Of a DNA stretch of 64,000 bases, positions 27,237 to 36,140 are shown one piece after another; position 1 is the stretch's first letter; each line of letters starts with the position of its first letter. The notes below the pieces were generated by a model. That model was given only the letters and a program-made list of their open reading frames with translations, made no database searches and was not told the DNA's origin. The position numbers were made by a program, and so were the translations under genes. Origin of the DNA: Liquorilactobacillus nagelii DSM 13675 (GTDB lineage Bacteria; Bacillota; Bacilli; Lactobacillales; Lactobacillaceae); NCBI RefSeq assembly GCF_019444005.1, contig NZ_CP049304.1, positions 310,001 to 374,000 on the forward strand. The letters are read 5' to 3'.

Positions 27237-28940
27237 ATGGATTTTAAAGAGCAAGTAGTTGCAAGTTTAAAGCAAGTATTACCAACCGAATTAACAACTG
27301 AAAAAATAACCGCTTTGTTAGAAGTACCTAAGAATGACAAAATGGGAGATTTAGCTTTTCCAACATTTATTTTGGCAAAATCATTACACCAATCACCAGT
27401 TAAGATAGCAGCCGATTTAGCTGAAAAAATTGACCAAACCAATTTTGAAAAAGTTCAAGCAGTTGGACCTTATGTCAACTTCTTTTTAAACAAACAGAAA
27501 TTGGGAACAGAAATTTTAAGAGCTGTTTTGCAGCAGCAAGCAGAGTATGGGGACCAAGATTTCGGCCATGGTGGGAATGTACCGATTGATATGTCATCAC
27601 CTAACATTGCTAAACCAATGTCAATGGGACATTTACGCTCAACTGTAATTGGTAATTCGTTAGCTTATTTACTGACAAAAGTAAATTATCATCCAATCAA
27701 AATTAATCATTTAGGAGATTGGGGAACTCAATTTGGAAAGTTAATTACAGCTTATAAAAAATGGGGCTCTGAAGCAGAAGTTAAAGCTGATCCAATTAAT
27801 AAGTTGTTGGCTTATTATGTTCGTTTTCACCAAGAGGATGTGGATCATCCAGAATTAGATGATGAAGCTCGAGCTTGGTTTAAACGGCTGGAAGATGGTG
27901 ATCCTGAAGCGATGGAACTTTGGAAATGGTTCCGTGAAGTTTCATTGCAAACCTTTATGAAGGTTTATCAACGACTGCATGTTGAATTTGATTCATATAA
28001 TGGTGAGGCATTTTACAATGATAAAATGGCTGAAATTGTTGAAATTTTGGAGAAAAAGAACTTACTTCAAGAGAGTCAAGGTGCCCAAATTGTTGACTTG
28101 AGCAAATATAATTTGAATCCTGCCTTGATCAAGAAAACAGATGGAGCAACACTTTATATTACGCGTGATTTAGCAGCTGCGCTTTATCGGAAACGGACCT
28201 ATCAGTTTGTTCAATCACTTTATGTTGTGGGTAACGAACAAACTAATCATTTTAAACAATTAAAAGCCGTTTTAAAGGAAATGGGAGAAGACTGGTCTGA
28301 TCAGGTTCATCACATTCCGTTTGGATTGATTACTCAAGGTGGACATAAATTATCAACCCGTGCTGGTCGAGTAATTTTGTTAGAAAAAGTTTTAGATGAT
28401 GCTGTTGAATTGGCTCAAAAGCAAATTGAACAAAAAAACCCTGCTCTTAAAAACAAAGCACAAGTTGCCGAACAAGTTGGCGTTGGAGCGGTTATTTTCC
28501 ATGATTTAAAAAACGAAAGACTGAACAATTTTGATTTTGATTTGGCTGAGGTTGTTCGTTTTGAAGGTGAAACCGGTCCTTATGTCCAATATTCACATGC
28601 ACGAGCTCAAAGTATTTTGCGTAAAGCCAAGAACTTAGGAGTTGAACCTGCCATAGGGGAAGATATCAGTATTGCACCAGACGAGGATACATGGAATGTT
28701 TTGAAACAATTAAATGATTTCCCAGTTGCAATAAAACGGGCTGTTCAAGAATATGAACCTTCAGTTATTGCTAAATATGCATTGCACTTAGCTAAGTCTT
28801 TTAATCAATATTATGCTCATACTAGGGTTTTAGCAGAGGACAACCAGCTAGCTAGTCGTTTGGCTTTGGTTAAGAGTGTAGCCATTGTTTTGCAGGAAGC
28901 GTTGCGTTTATTAGGAGTAGCTGCTCCCAATGAAATGTGA
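27237..28940 (+). CDS. argS: Arginyl-tRNA synthetase
   Basis: A 567-residue class I synthetase. [20 protein letters not shown] is the ArgRS HIGH region (here SMGH, which I recall from other Firmicutes ArgRS), and [12 protein letters not shown] is the counterpart of KMSK. The N-terminal ArgRS-specific additional domain (residues about 1-90) and the C-terminal anticodon-binding DALR domain ([12 protein letters not shown] onward) are both present. GGAGG precedes the ATG. It is controlled by the arginine T-box and followed by a terminator. Confidence 0.97.
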   Translation: MDFKEQVVASLKQVLPTELTTEKITALLEVPKNDKMGDLAFPTFILAKSLHQSPVKIAADLAEKIDQTNFEKVQAVGPYVNFFLNKQKLGTEILRAVLQQQAEYGDQDFGHGGNVPIDMSSPNIAKPMSMGHLRSTVIGNSLAYLLTKVNYHPIKINHLGDWGTQFGKLITAYKKWGSEAEVKADPINKLLAYYVRFHQEDVDHPELDDEARAWFKRLEDGDPEAMELWKWFREVSLQTFMKVYQRLHVEFDSYNGEAFYNDKMAEIVEILEKKNLLQESQGAQIVDLSKYNLNPALIKKTDGATLYITRDLAAALYRKRTYQFVQSLYVVGNEQTNHFKQLKAVLKEMGEDWSDQVHHIPFGLITQGGHKLSTRAGRVILLEKVLDDAVELAQKQIEQKNPALKNKAQVAEQVGVGAVIFHDLKNERLNNFDFDLAEVVRFEGETGPYVQYSHARAQSILRKAKNLGVEPAIGEDISIAPDEDTWNVLKQLNDFPVAIKRAVQEYEPSVIAKYALHLAKSFNQYYAHTRVLAEDNQLASRLALVKSVAIVLQEALRLLGVAAPNEM

Positions 28941-28966
28941 TTGATTACTAAAAAATAAAAACATCT

Positions 28967-29000
28967 AAGGCTGAACAATTTATTGTTGCAGTCTTTTTTT
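28967..29000 (+). terminator. Rho-independent terminator of argS
   Basis: AAGGCTG and ACAAT pair with ATTGT and CAGTCTT (G-U included), followed by a T run. Confidence 0.75.
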
Positions 29001-29022
29001 ATTGATAATTAACATAAAAATA

Positions 29023-29036
29023 AAAAAGCGTTTTCA
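29023..29036 (+). promoter_or_regulatory. cre-like site upstream of the Crp/Fnr gene
   Basis: AAAAAGCGTTTTCA matches 12 of 14 positions of the CcpA consensus TGWAANCGNTNWCA (the first two differ). It lies about where the -35 would be for a GATAAT -10 near 29052. Confidence 0.3.
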
Positions 29037-29091
29037 TTTACTGATTTTTTTGATAATATTTTATATGTAAAAGGAAATTGGGGGAAATGCT

Positions 29092-29814
29092 ATGAAAAAA
29101 GTTGATCGAAAAAAAATGATTATTGAGCAAATGGAAATATTTAAATTACTTGATAATCATTCACAGCGATTGTTGAGTCAAGCAGCGCATGTACGTGAGT
29201 TTAAAAAAGGCGAGTGTATTAATAATGGCATCGATCTGGCAAAGTCGGTCATTATTGTCTTAGAAGGAAAATTGTCTTGCGATCGGTTTCATGCTAATGG
29301 GGAGGCTTATTCATTGTTTTTTTTGAAAGAAGAGGAGCACTATCCTTTCATTGATAGGAATTTATCAGAATTCTTAGATTCGCATTTAATTGGAAAAACA
29401 CGTGGAAAAGTTATAATTTTATCAATTAAGATTCTTGATCAGCTTAGATTAAGTAATCCATTAATTGACCAACTGTTATTAAGTAAAACGAATTGGCATT
29501 TTAACTTTGCAATTTCATTACGTTGCGTGTATTCTGCTACCAATGCCAGCGAAAGAGCAAAAAGAATTATTTATTTATTTAATCGAGAATTTGGAGTCAA
29601 GCAACCGGATGGTTCGTTTTATTTTCCGAAATGGATTAAGCATTATGAAATTGCTAATTCAGCTGCAACTACCCGAGAAAAAGTTAGTCAAACAATCAGT
29701 CAATTGCGGCAACAAGGATTAGTTGAAAATCGAGGGCATTTGTTGATTTTAAAACCAGCCTTTTTAGAACAGTTAAAAGCGGTTGTAAATTTAGAACCAC
29801 AACGAATTGCCTAA
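29092..29814 (+). CDS. Crp/Fnr-family transcriptional regulator
   Basis: A 240-residue protein with an N-terminal cyclic-nucleotide-binding-like beta barrel (residues about 15-110, poorly conserved) and a C-terminal winged helix (about 165-225), where HYEIANSAATTREKVSQTISQLRQQGLVE is a clear HTH. A cAMP-binding motif is not recognisable and there is no Fnr-type N-terminal cysteine cluster. It stands between argS and argR, as regulators of arginine catabolism sometimes do, but no arc genes are in the window, so the target is unknown. GGGGGA precedes the ATG. Confidence 0.88.
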   Translation: MKKVDRKKMIIEQMEIFKLLDNHSQRLLSQAAHVREFKKGECINNGIDLAKSVIIVLEGKLSCDRFHANGEAYSLFFLKEEEHYPFIDRNLSEFLDSHLIGKTRGKVIILSIKILDQLRLSNPLIDQLLLSKTNWHFNFAISLRCVYSATNASERAKRIIYLFNREFGVKQPDGSFYFPKWIKHYEIANSAATTREKVSQTISQLRQQGLVENRGHLLILKPAFLEQLKAVVNLEPQRIA

Positions 29815-29842
29815 ATGAAATTTTAAAGATAGGTTTTAATCA

Positions 29843-29882
29843 AAAGCAGTGGTTCGAAAGCTGCTGCTTTTTTTGTTATAAT
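29843..29882 (+). terminator. Terminator followed by the argR promoter
   Basis: AAAGCAG (29843-29849) pairs with CTGCTTT (29864-29870) plus a T run. Right after it, TGTTATAAT at 29874-29882 is a perfect extended -10 for argR, so the two elements are fused. Confidence 0.65.
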
Positions 29883-29906
29883 TAGGAAAAAATACGAGGG
29901 ATAAAA

Positions 29907-30368
29907 ATGAAAAAAGAAATTCGACAAGCAACAATTGAACAGTTGATTTCTCAGACAGAAATCTCCAACCAAGAAGAATTAATGCAGGCTTTACTGAAAA
30001 AGGGAATTAAAGCAACCCAAGCAACGATTTCACGTGATATTCGTGAGTTGCGGATTGTGAAAGAACAAGGAATTAGTGGTAAACTGCATTATGTGATTTT
30101 TAAAGACGATCCAGTCTCAGAAAAAGAACAGCTTTATATGAATATAACTGAAATGGTAATTGAAGCAACTCAAGTCCAGTTCTTAAATGTTGTTAAAACT
30201 TTGCCACATAGTGCGAATGTTTTAACGGCAATCATTGATGATTTGGAATTACCAGAAGTAGTCGGAACAATGGCAGGTTATGATACAATCATTATTATTA
30301 GTCAAAATGAGCAGGCTGCGTCAGTGTTGAATCAAATGTTTTTAAAACATATGCAACAATCTGAGTGA
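29907..30368 (+). CDS. argR: ArgR-family arginine regulator (altered ligand motif)
   Basis: A 153-residue ArgR/AhrC regulator. The N-terminal winged HTH reads KGIKATQATISRDIRELRIVKE. The C-terminal oligomerisation/arginine-binding domain has SANVLTAIIDD and GTMAGYDTIIII. In E. coli ArgR and B. subtilis AhrC the last motif is G-DD-T, whose aspartates contact arginine; here the first is Tyr125. This may change or abolish arginine response, as described for one of the paired ArgR proteins of lactococci. An extended -10 promoter lies just upstream. Confidence 0.92.
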   Translation: MKKEIRQATIEQLISQTEISNQEELMQALLKKGIKATQATISRDIRELRIVKEQGISGKLHYVIFKDDPVSEKEQLYMNITEMVIEATQVQFLNVVKTLPHSANVLTAIIDDLELPEVVGTMAGYDTIIIISQNEQAASVLNQMFLKHMQQSE

Positions 30369-30413
30369 TAATTTTATACCTGCTGCTTTTAAGTGAGGAT
30401 TGATATAAGAGAA

Positions 30414-32543
30414 ATGAAAGAGGATTCAATAGCAAAGAAAAGTTGGCAAGCAGTAAAACATTGGTTGCATCCAATATGGTTGTGGTTGCGTAAGCAATGG
30501 AAAAGATTTTGTGTTGGTCGAATAATTTTAATCGGCCTACTCAGTTTATTTCTAATTGCTAGTTGTTACTTAGTCTATGTCGCTAAGACGGCTAAAGTTG
30601 GTAATTTAAAAGCTGAATTAGAGCAGTCAACTGAAATTTATGATTATCAAGGTAAAAAAGCTGGGTACCTATATTCACAAAAGGGAACATGGAAAAATCT
30701 TAACCAGATTTCCCCAAATATGCAAAATGCAGTGTTATCAACTGAAGATCGTAATTTTTATCATGAGTATGGTTTTTCATTTAAAGGAATTGCACGAGCG
30801 GGACTTTTATATCTTCGTAATAAGTTATTAGGGAAAAACTATATCAGCGGTGGGGGAAGTACCTTAACGCAACAATTGGTAAAAAATGCTTTTTTATCGC
30901 AGGAGCAAACTTTTTCGCGGAAGGCCAAAGAAATCTTCATTGCGATGCAGGTTGAAAATGAATATAGTAAAAAAGAAATTTTAACGATGTATCTCAACAA
31001 TGCTTATTTTGGCAATGGTGTGTGGGGAGTTGAAGATGCTTCTTTGAAGTATTTTGGCGTTCATGCAAGTCAACTGAGTGTACCTCAAGCCGCTACACTA
31101 GCAGGTATGCTGACAGATCCAGGAGGCTATAATCCAATCGATCATCCTCAAGCGTCTAAGCAAAGAAGAAATGTAGTTTTACAGTTGATGGTTGAAAATC
31201 AGAAGTTAACGGCTGCCGAAGCGAAAAACTATCAACAAACAGCAATGACAACCGATGACCAATATCAATATCAGTCTGGATACAAATATCCATATTATTT
31301 TGATGCGGTAATTAGTGAAGCTATTAAGAAATATGGCTTAAGTGAAACTGAAATTATGAACGGTGGCTACAAAATTTATACTTCTCTAAATCAAAATTAT
31401 CAAAAAGAATTGCAAGATGATTTTGCAGATAATCAGTTGTTTCCTTATAATGCCACTGATGGAACAAAAGCTCAGGGTGCCTCGGTAGCAGTTAATCCCA
31501 AAACTGGAGGAGTAGCAGCTTTAGTTGGTGGGAGATCGGGTTCTCATGTTTTTCGTGGGTATAACCGAGCCACTCAGCTAATTCGTTCTCCTGGGTCAGC
31601 AATTAAACCAATTGCAGTTTATGCAGCGGCCCTTTCTGCAGGTTATCACTACGATTCGTATTTGCAAGATAAACTTCGGTCTTATGGAACTAATAAATAT
31701 ACACCGCATAATTATGATAATCAATATGCGGGGAAAATAATGATGTATAAAGCATTGGCCGAAAGTAAAAATGCAGCAACGGTCTGGTTGTTAAATAAGA
31801 TTGGCGTTCAGCGCGGGTATAATTTAGCCAAAAAATTCGGTTTAAATGTTACAAGTAGTGATGATAATTTAAGCTTGGCTCTTGGTGGAATGAAAAAGGG
31901 TGAATCGCCTTATCAGATGGCAAGTGCTTACGCAGCTTTTGCAGCAAATGGAGAACTGCATTCACCATATTTAATTACTAAAATTGTTGATGCTTCTGGT
32001 AAAGTGATAGTTAATAACCCGCAAACTTCGAGCAAACGTGTTTTGAGTAAGAAAAATGCCCAGGAAATGACTAGTATGATGATGGATGTTTATAATGACG
32101 GGACGGGAATTAATGCTAAACCAAGTGGCTATACAATTGCTGGTAAAACTGGAACCACTCAATATACTTCTGGATCAACTGCTGATAGCGATCATTGGTA
32201 TATTGGTTACACACCAGATGTTGTTGTTGCTACTTGGGTTGGATTTGACTCGAATAAATATTCATTAATTGATGAAGGAACTCGAGGGGGCTCAGCCTTA
32301 TTTAAAACTGAGATGGAGGGGATTTTACCAAATACAGCGGGGACAAGCTTTAAGATTAAAAGTGCCGGTTCTCGTGTGGCAGCAACTGAGTCTGATAGTA
32401 GTGATAATCTTTGGAGTGGAGTGGCTAATGCAGGTAAAAAAATTAAAGATAATGTTTCGCAATCTGCAAATCAGGCCCAACAAAAAGCAGCTGAATTGTT
32501 TAGTGAGGGCAAACAAAAACTTGAAAGTATTTTCGGCAGATAA
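30414..32543 (+). CDS. Bifunctional class A penicillin-binding protein (PBP1A/2A type)
   Basis: A protein of about 709 residues that polymerises and cross-links peptidoglycan. A short cytosolic segment and one membrane helix (residues about 34-56) precede the glycosyltransferase domain (catalytic Glu111 in STEDRNFYHEYG, then GGSTLTQQLVKN and NAYFGNGVWGVEDA). The transpeptidase domain has SxxK in PGSAIKP (Ser about 395), SxN in ESKNAAT and KTGTT (about 578). The tail is Ser/Ala/Gln-rich. The start is uncertain: GTG 30393 is in frame, and neither start has an ideal site. Confidence 0.95.
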   Translation: MKEDSIAKKSWQAVKHWLHPIWLWLRKQWKRFCVGRIILIGLLSLFLIASCYLVYVAKTAKVGNLKAELEQSTEIYDYQGKKAGYLYSQKGTWKNLNQISPNMQNAVLSTEDRNFYHEYGFSFKGIARAGLLYLRNKLLGKNYISGGGSTLTQQLVKNAFLSQEQTFSRKAKEIFIAMQVENEYSKKEILTMYLNNAYFGNGVWGVEDASLKYFGVHASQLSVPQAATLAGMLTDPGGYNPIDHPQASKQRRNVVLQLMVENQKLTAAEAKNYQQTAMTTDDQYQYQSGYKYPYYFDAVISEAIKKYGLSETEIMNGGYKIYTSLNQNYQKELQDDFADNQLFPYNATDGTKAQGASVAVNPKTGGVAALVGGRSGSHVFRGYNRATQLIRSPGSAIKPIAVYAAALSAGYHYDSYLQDKLRSYGTNKYTPHNYDNQYAGKIMMYKALAESKNAATVWLLNKIGVQRGYNLAKKFGLNVTSSDDNLSLALGGMKKGESPYQMASAYAAFAANGELHSPYLITKIVDASGKVIVNNPQTSSKRVLSKKNAQEMTSMMMDVYNDGTGINAKPSGYTIAGKTGTTQYTSGSTADSDHWYIGYTPDVVVATWVGFDSNKYSLIDEGTRGGSALFKTEMEGILPNTAGTSFKIKSAGSRVAATESDSSDNLWSGVANAGKKIKDNVSQSANQAQQKAAELFSEGKQKLESIFGR

Positions 32544-32624
32544 TTAACAATGCTTTTTAATTAAAAAGTGTTAAACTTATGAAAGACAGGATTCAACCCA
32601 AAATTTTTTATTGGAGGAAAAGTA

Positions 32625-32972
32625 ATGGTCAACATTTATGATACAGCTAATCAGATGGAAGAAGATTTAAGACAAACAAACGAGTTTATTGCTTTGAAAG
32701 GGGCTTATGCTCGTTTAAAACAAGATCCATTAGCTTTTACGATGTTTAAGAAATTTCAACAACATCAGATCGAATTTCAAAAAAAACAAACTGATGGCAG
32801 CTTAAAAGACAGTGATTTAGAAGAACTAAAAAAATTGGGCGAACAAATTGAAAAAAATCCAGCTATTATGGAGTTAATGACGAAAGAACAACAACTTGCA
32901 AAATTAATGGATGAAGTAAATCAAATTATGTTTAAACCAATTAACGAACTTTATCAAGATCAACAGAATTAG
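32625..32972 (+). CDS. YlbF/YmcA-family protein
   Basis: A 115-residue, all-helical protein of the Com_YlbF family. In Bacillus, YlbF, YmcA and YaaT form a complex that tunes RNase Y mRNA processing. The sequence YDTANQMEEDLRQTNEFIALKGAYARL and the C-terminal MTKEQQLAKLMDEVNQIMFKPI match the family. No cysteine pair for the Fe-S cluster of the Bacillus complex is visible. GGAGGAAA precedes the ATG. The RNA exonuclease gene yhaM follows 43 nt downstream, consistent with an RNA-decay role. Confidence 0.88.
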   Translation: MVNIYDTANQMEEDLRQTNEFIALKGAYARLKQDPLAFTMFKKFQQHQIEFQKKQTDGSLKDSDLEELKKLGEQIEKNPAIMELMTKEQQLAKLMDEVNQIMFKPINELYQDQQN

Positions 32973-33015
32973 AAATTGTCAAAGATCCCAATCGAATTAA
33001 GCAAGGGGGATTTAG

Positions 33016-33984
33016 ATGAGTATCAAAAAAATTTTTGATTATCAAATTGACGAAAAGTTAGAATTATTTGTTTTAATTAAAAGTGCTAATGTCCGGATTG
33101 CTAAGAACGGAAAAAAATTCATTGCTTTTGTACTGGCTGATGCATCCGGCGAAATTAGTGCGAAGTTTTGGGATGCAACTGACGATGAAATAGCTAGGTT
33201 TCAGCCGGGCAAGGTTGCGTTAATTAAAGGGAAACGTGAAGTATATCAAGGAAATCCACAAATCAAACTTTTTCATGTCCGTTTAGCTGTTGAGGATGAG
33301 CCGCAAGACCCACGGCTGTTTGTTAAACGTGCTCCACTAAAAGCTGAACAGATGGCTGACGAGATCAATCAAGTGGTTTTTGCAATCACAAATCCTGATT
33401 GGAATCGAATTGTAAGATTTTTATTAAAAAAATTTCAAAAGCAATTTTTTACTTATCCAGCTGCCAAAAAAAATCACCATGCTTTTGCCGGTGGATTAGC
33501 ATATCACAGCTTATCAATGTTGCGTTTAGCTCAGGCGGTCGCTAAGCAATACCCGATAATTAACGCACCGCTGTTATATGCAGGAGTGATTTTGCATGAT
33601 ATGGGAAAGACGCTTGAACTTTCAGGAGCAGTTGCAACAAGTTATACAGTAACGGGAAATTTGATTGGTCATATAGTTTTAATTGATGAACAAATTGTGT
33701 TGGCTTGCCATGAACTGAAAATTGATGAGAACAAAGAAAATGTTGTTTTATTAAGACATTTAATTTTATCTCATCATGGCTTACTAGAGTATGGTTCACC
33801 TGTTAGACCACACCTTCTTGAAGCAGAAGTTTTACATCAGATTGATCAATTGGATGCATCGATTCAAATGCTTTCAGGTGTTCTAGAACATACTGCTCCA
33901 GGGGAGTTTTCAGAGAAAATTTTTGGGATGGATGGTCGTAACTTTTACCGTCCTGAAATTGCAGATTTCTCAACTAAAAATTAA
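33016..33984 (+). CDS. yhaM: 3'-5' exoribonuclease YhaM
   Basis: A 322-residue nuclease with an N-terminal OB-fold (residues about 10-95, VLADASGEISAKFWDATDDEI) and a C-terminal HD domain. Metal-binding residues are seen in HHAFAGGLAYHSLSML, the HD pair of GVILHDMGKT, and ILSHHGLLEYGSPVRP. YhaM degrades RNA from the 3' end and also acts on DNA in vitro (family knowledge). AAGGGGG precedes the ATG. It follows ylbF on the same strand. Confidence 0.94.
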   Translation: MSIKKIFDYQIDEKLELFVLIKSANVRIAKNGKKFIAFVLADASGEISAKFWDATDDEIARFQPGKVALIKGKREVYQGNPQIKLFHVRLAVEDEPQDPRLFVKRAPLKAEQMADEINQVVFAITNPDWNRIVRFLLKKFQKQFFTYPAAKKNHHAFAGGLAYHSLSMLRLAQAVAKQYPIINAPLLYAGVILHDMGKTLELSGAVATSYTVTGNLIGHIVLIDEQIVLACHELKIDENKENVVLLRHLILSHHGLLEYGSPVRPHLLEAEVLHQIDQLDASIQMLSGVLEHTAPGEFSEKIFGMDGRNFYRPEIADFSTKN

Positions 33985-34029
33985 TTTCATTATTTACGAC
34001 TGCAAGTTAATACTAGGATGCGGTAAAAA

Positions 34030-34078
34030 AACCGACCCCCAAAAGTTAGATTTTTGGTCTAACTTTTGGGGGTCGGTT
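34030..34078. repeat. 49-bp perfect inverted repeat (terminator or mobile-element remnant)
   Basis: Two perfect 21-base arms surround a 7-base loop. The arm runs AACCGACCCCCAAAAG then TTAGA. Read on the minus strand, a T run follows, and the plus strand continues CATTTT. It can end yhaM transcription, but the arm also resembles termini of IS3-family elements seen in lactobacilli, so it may be a MITE-like relic. Confidence 0.6.
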
Positions 34079-34191
34079 CATTTTGCCTGTCTTTTTTATT
34101 AACTGTATTAGTAGAAATCATTTTACAGTGACGATCAATCAGATAAATTATCCAGCGAAGGCTAACAAAGTAATTTACAATTGAATCGATA

Positions 34192-34231
34192 CAAAAAACC
34201 TGCTTCATCAAGATACTTAATGAAACAGGTT
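34192..34231 (-). terminator. Rho-independent terminator of prsA
   Basis: On the minus strand, AACCTGTTTCAT pairs with ATGAAGCAGGTT (one mismatch), followed by TTTTTT. Confidence 0.85.
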
Positions 34232-34265
34232 AAAATTATCTGAACTATTTTGAATGGAGAAACCT

Positions 34266-35159
34266 TTAATTACTTGAGCTAGAACTTGAGCTTGAAAGGT
34301 AATTAGATAAAATATCCTTCAAGTCATTGTCTTTGATTGATACGTTACCTTTCTTAAGTACTTTAGCTACGACACTTTGTAAGACGGTTGAATCATTCAT
34401 GTCGTTATCAATAATTTGTGTTTTGAGTTCAGCAGTATGGTCAGACATTTTGCCCTTAGCTGGACGATTAATTGATTTGATAATATGGTAGCCATAGCTG
34501 GTCTTAACTGGTGTCTTGGTATATTCACCCTGTTTTAAAGCAAAAGCAGCTTTTTTGAACGTTGAGTCCAATGAAGAATCAGTATTGTCAAAAGCTGATA
34601 ATTTTCCACCTTTATTTTTGGTTGAAGAATCAGTTGAATACTTTTTAGCTAATTGGCTGAAGTTTTTACCTTGATCGCTATTCAACTGAGTAATAATTTT
34701 TTCTGCGGTTGATTTTTTAGCAACTAAGATATGAGCAACGGTTGTTTTAGGCTGATAACTCTTCCACTGTTTAACTAACTGTTTGTGTGTAATCTTTTCG
34801 TTGGCTTTAACAGCTTCCTTTAGCAAAAGGTTTGAACGAATTGATTTTTTGAAACTTGATGCAGTCATGCTATTTTGTGATAAGACAGAAGAAAAAGATG
34901 AACCATACTGTTTCTTGTATGCATTATATTGAGTATTAACTTCTTTTTGCGAAACTTTATCACCATATTGTTTCTCAAGAACCTTATCTAAAATCATCTG
35001 TTCCAAGATTTGTTTTCCAGATGAGGTCTTCTTCATACTGTCATAATATTCACTTTCAGTGATTTTGCCACCTGAAGTGGTAGCAACTGTTTTTGAGCAG
35101 GCACTCAAAGTTGTTACGGTTAATAAAAGCCCCGCGGCTGCTAGTAGCCATTTTTTCAT
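34266..35159 (-). CDS. prsA: PrsA-type foldase lipoprotein (parvulin PPIase)
   Basis: A 297-residue secreted lipoprotein that helps fold exported proteins at the outer face of the membrane. The signal peptide [21 protein letters not shown] ends in a lipobox (LSAC) with the lipidated Cys at about residue 21. The parvulin domain (residues about 130-230) contains [32 protein letters not shown] and GYHIIK. The C-terminus is a Ser run. The ATG at 35159 starts a normal signal peptide; the TTG four codons earlier is possible. Confidence 0.94.
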   Translation of the reverse strand: MKKWLLAAAGLLLTVTTLSACSKTVATTSGGKITESEYYDSMKKTSSGKQILEQMILDKVLEKQYGDKVSQKEVNTQYNAYKKQYGSSFSSVLSQNSMTASSFKKSIRSNLLLKEAVKANEKITHKQLVKQWKSYQPKTTVAHILVAKKSTAEKIITQLNSDQGKNFSQLAKKYSTDSSTKNKGGKLSAFDNTDSSLDSTFKKAAFALKQGEYTKTPVKTSYGYHIIKSINRPAKGKMSDHTAELKTQIIDNDMNDSTVLQSVVAKVLKKGNVSIKDNDLKDILSNYLSSSSSSSSN

Positions 35160-35303
35160 TACGATCAACACATCCTATTCTGATTATTTAAAACATAAAG
35201 AAAACTAACGGTTATAACTATAACACACTGATACAACTTGGATAGTAAAAAAAGCAAAATTTACCAAAAATTTCACTCTTTATTCAATTTTAAAAAAATT
35301 TTC

Positions 35304-35603
35304 CTATTGAATTTTTTTGCTCAGTTTTTGAATCCGCTTCAAAATTGGTTCGATTTGAAATTGATAATCGGTTAAAGAATTAGCTAATTGTTCTGAAAAT
35401 TTTTCATTGTTTAACTGGTTTGTTAATTGCTGGGTTTGTGTTTTGATTTTTTGAATAGCAGTTTGAACATGTTCGATTTTTCCAGCCAGTTCCTCGACTT
35501 CGTTAGCAGTAATTTTTGAAACCTGATTTTTCTGATGCTTATATAGCCAAAAAGTACCTAAAATGGCAGTTGTTGAAAGAAACAGTACTTTTTTATATTT
35601 CAT
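35304..35603 (-). CDS. Small membrane-anchored coiled-coil protein
   Basis: A 99-residue protein with one N-terminal hydrophobic segment (residues about 5-21, VLFLSTTAILGTFWLY) followed by a highly charged helical stretch rich in Gln and Lys that looks like a coiled coil. I do not recognise a named family; it recalls YtxH-like small proteins. It starts 3 nt after hit with GGAGG inside the hit stop region, so the two are one minus-strand unit upstream of prsA. Confidence 0.7.
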   Translation of the reverse strand: MKYKKVLFLSTTAILGTFWLYKHQKNQVSKITANEVEELAGKIEHVQTAIQKIKTQTQQLTNQLNNEKFSEQLANSLTDYQFQIEPILKRIQKLSKKIQ

Positions 35604-35606
35604 AAA

Positions 35607-36035
35607 CTAAACCTCCAACTGATTTTTAATGGTTTGAGCAATTGCTTGGAGTTGCTCAGTTGAATAGTTAGCGGAGTTATCTTTGAAAACCATTTGAAAG
35701 TCATCATTTTCACTATAACGTGGGATTAAGTGTATATGTGAATGAAATACTGATTGGTAGGCAATTTCACCATTATTATTAACGATGTTCATTCCTTTAA
35801 TCGCAGGATTACTCTTTTTGATTGCTCGAGCTAACTTGGGTAACCGGGCAAAGACTGTTTCAGCTAGTTGCTGATCGTAAGCAAAAATATCAGGAACATG
35901 TTTTTTCGGTACTAATAAAGTATGACCAGGAGTTCCTTGAGAAATATCTAAAAAAGCTTTAACTTGTTTATCTTCATAAACGGTAATACTTGGGATCTCG
36001 CCGTTGATTATTTTACAAAAAATGCAATCGTCCAT
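35607..36035 (-). CDS. hit: HIT-family nucleotide hydrolase
   Basis: A 142-residue histidine-triad protein. The catalytic motif HSHIHLIPR (H-x-H-x-H) lies at about residues 98-106. The N-terminal CIFCKIINGEIPS with a CxxC pair is typical of the Hit/HinT branch that hydrolyses dinucleoside polyphosphates or AMP conjugates. AAGAAGG precedes the ATG. It is divergent from ecsA, an arrangement widely kept in Firmicutes (hit-ecsA-ecsB). Confidence 0.95.
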   Translation of the reverse strand: MDDCIFCKIINGEIPSITVYEDKQVKAFLDISQGTPGHTLLVPKKHVPDIFAYDQQLAETVFARLPKLARAIKKSNPAIKGMNIVNNNGEIAYQSVFHSHIHLIPRYSENDDFQMVFKDNSANYSTEQLQAIAQTIKNQLEV

Positions 36036-36140
36036 AAAATTTGACCTTCTTTCTAATTCTTATAATTTAGTATACACTATCAATTAGATAGATGTCTCTT
36101 AGCAGGCAGATAAATCCAATTCTCAGAAGGGATTAACATT

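Noticed and set aside
27615..27640. SMGH instead of HIGH in ArgRS as a sign of inactivity
   Set aside because: ArgRS of Firmicutes often varies the first two residues of the motif, and all other signatures are intact.
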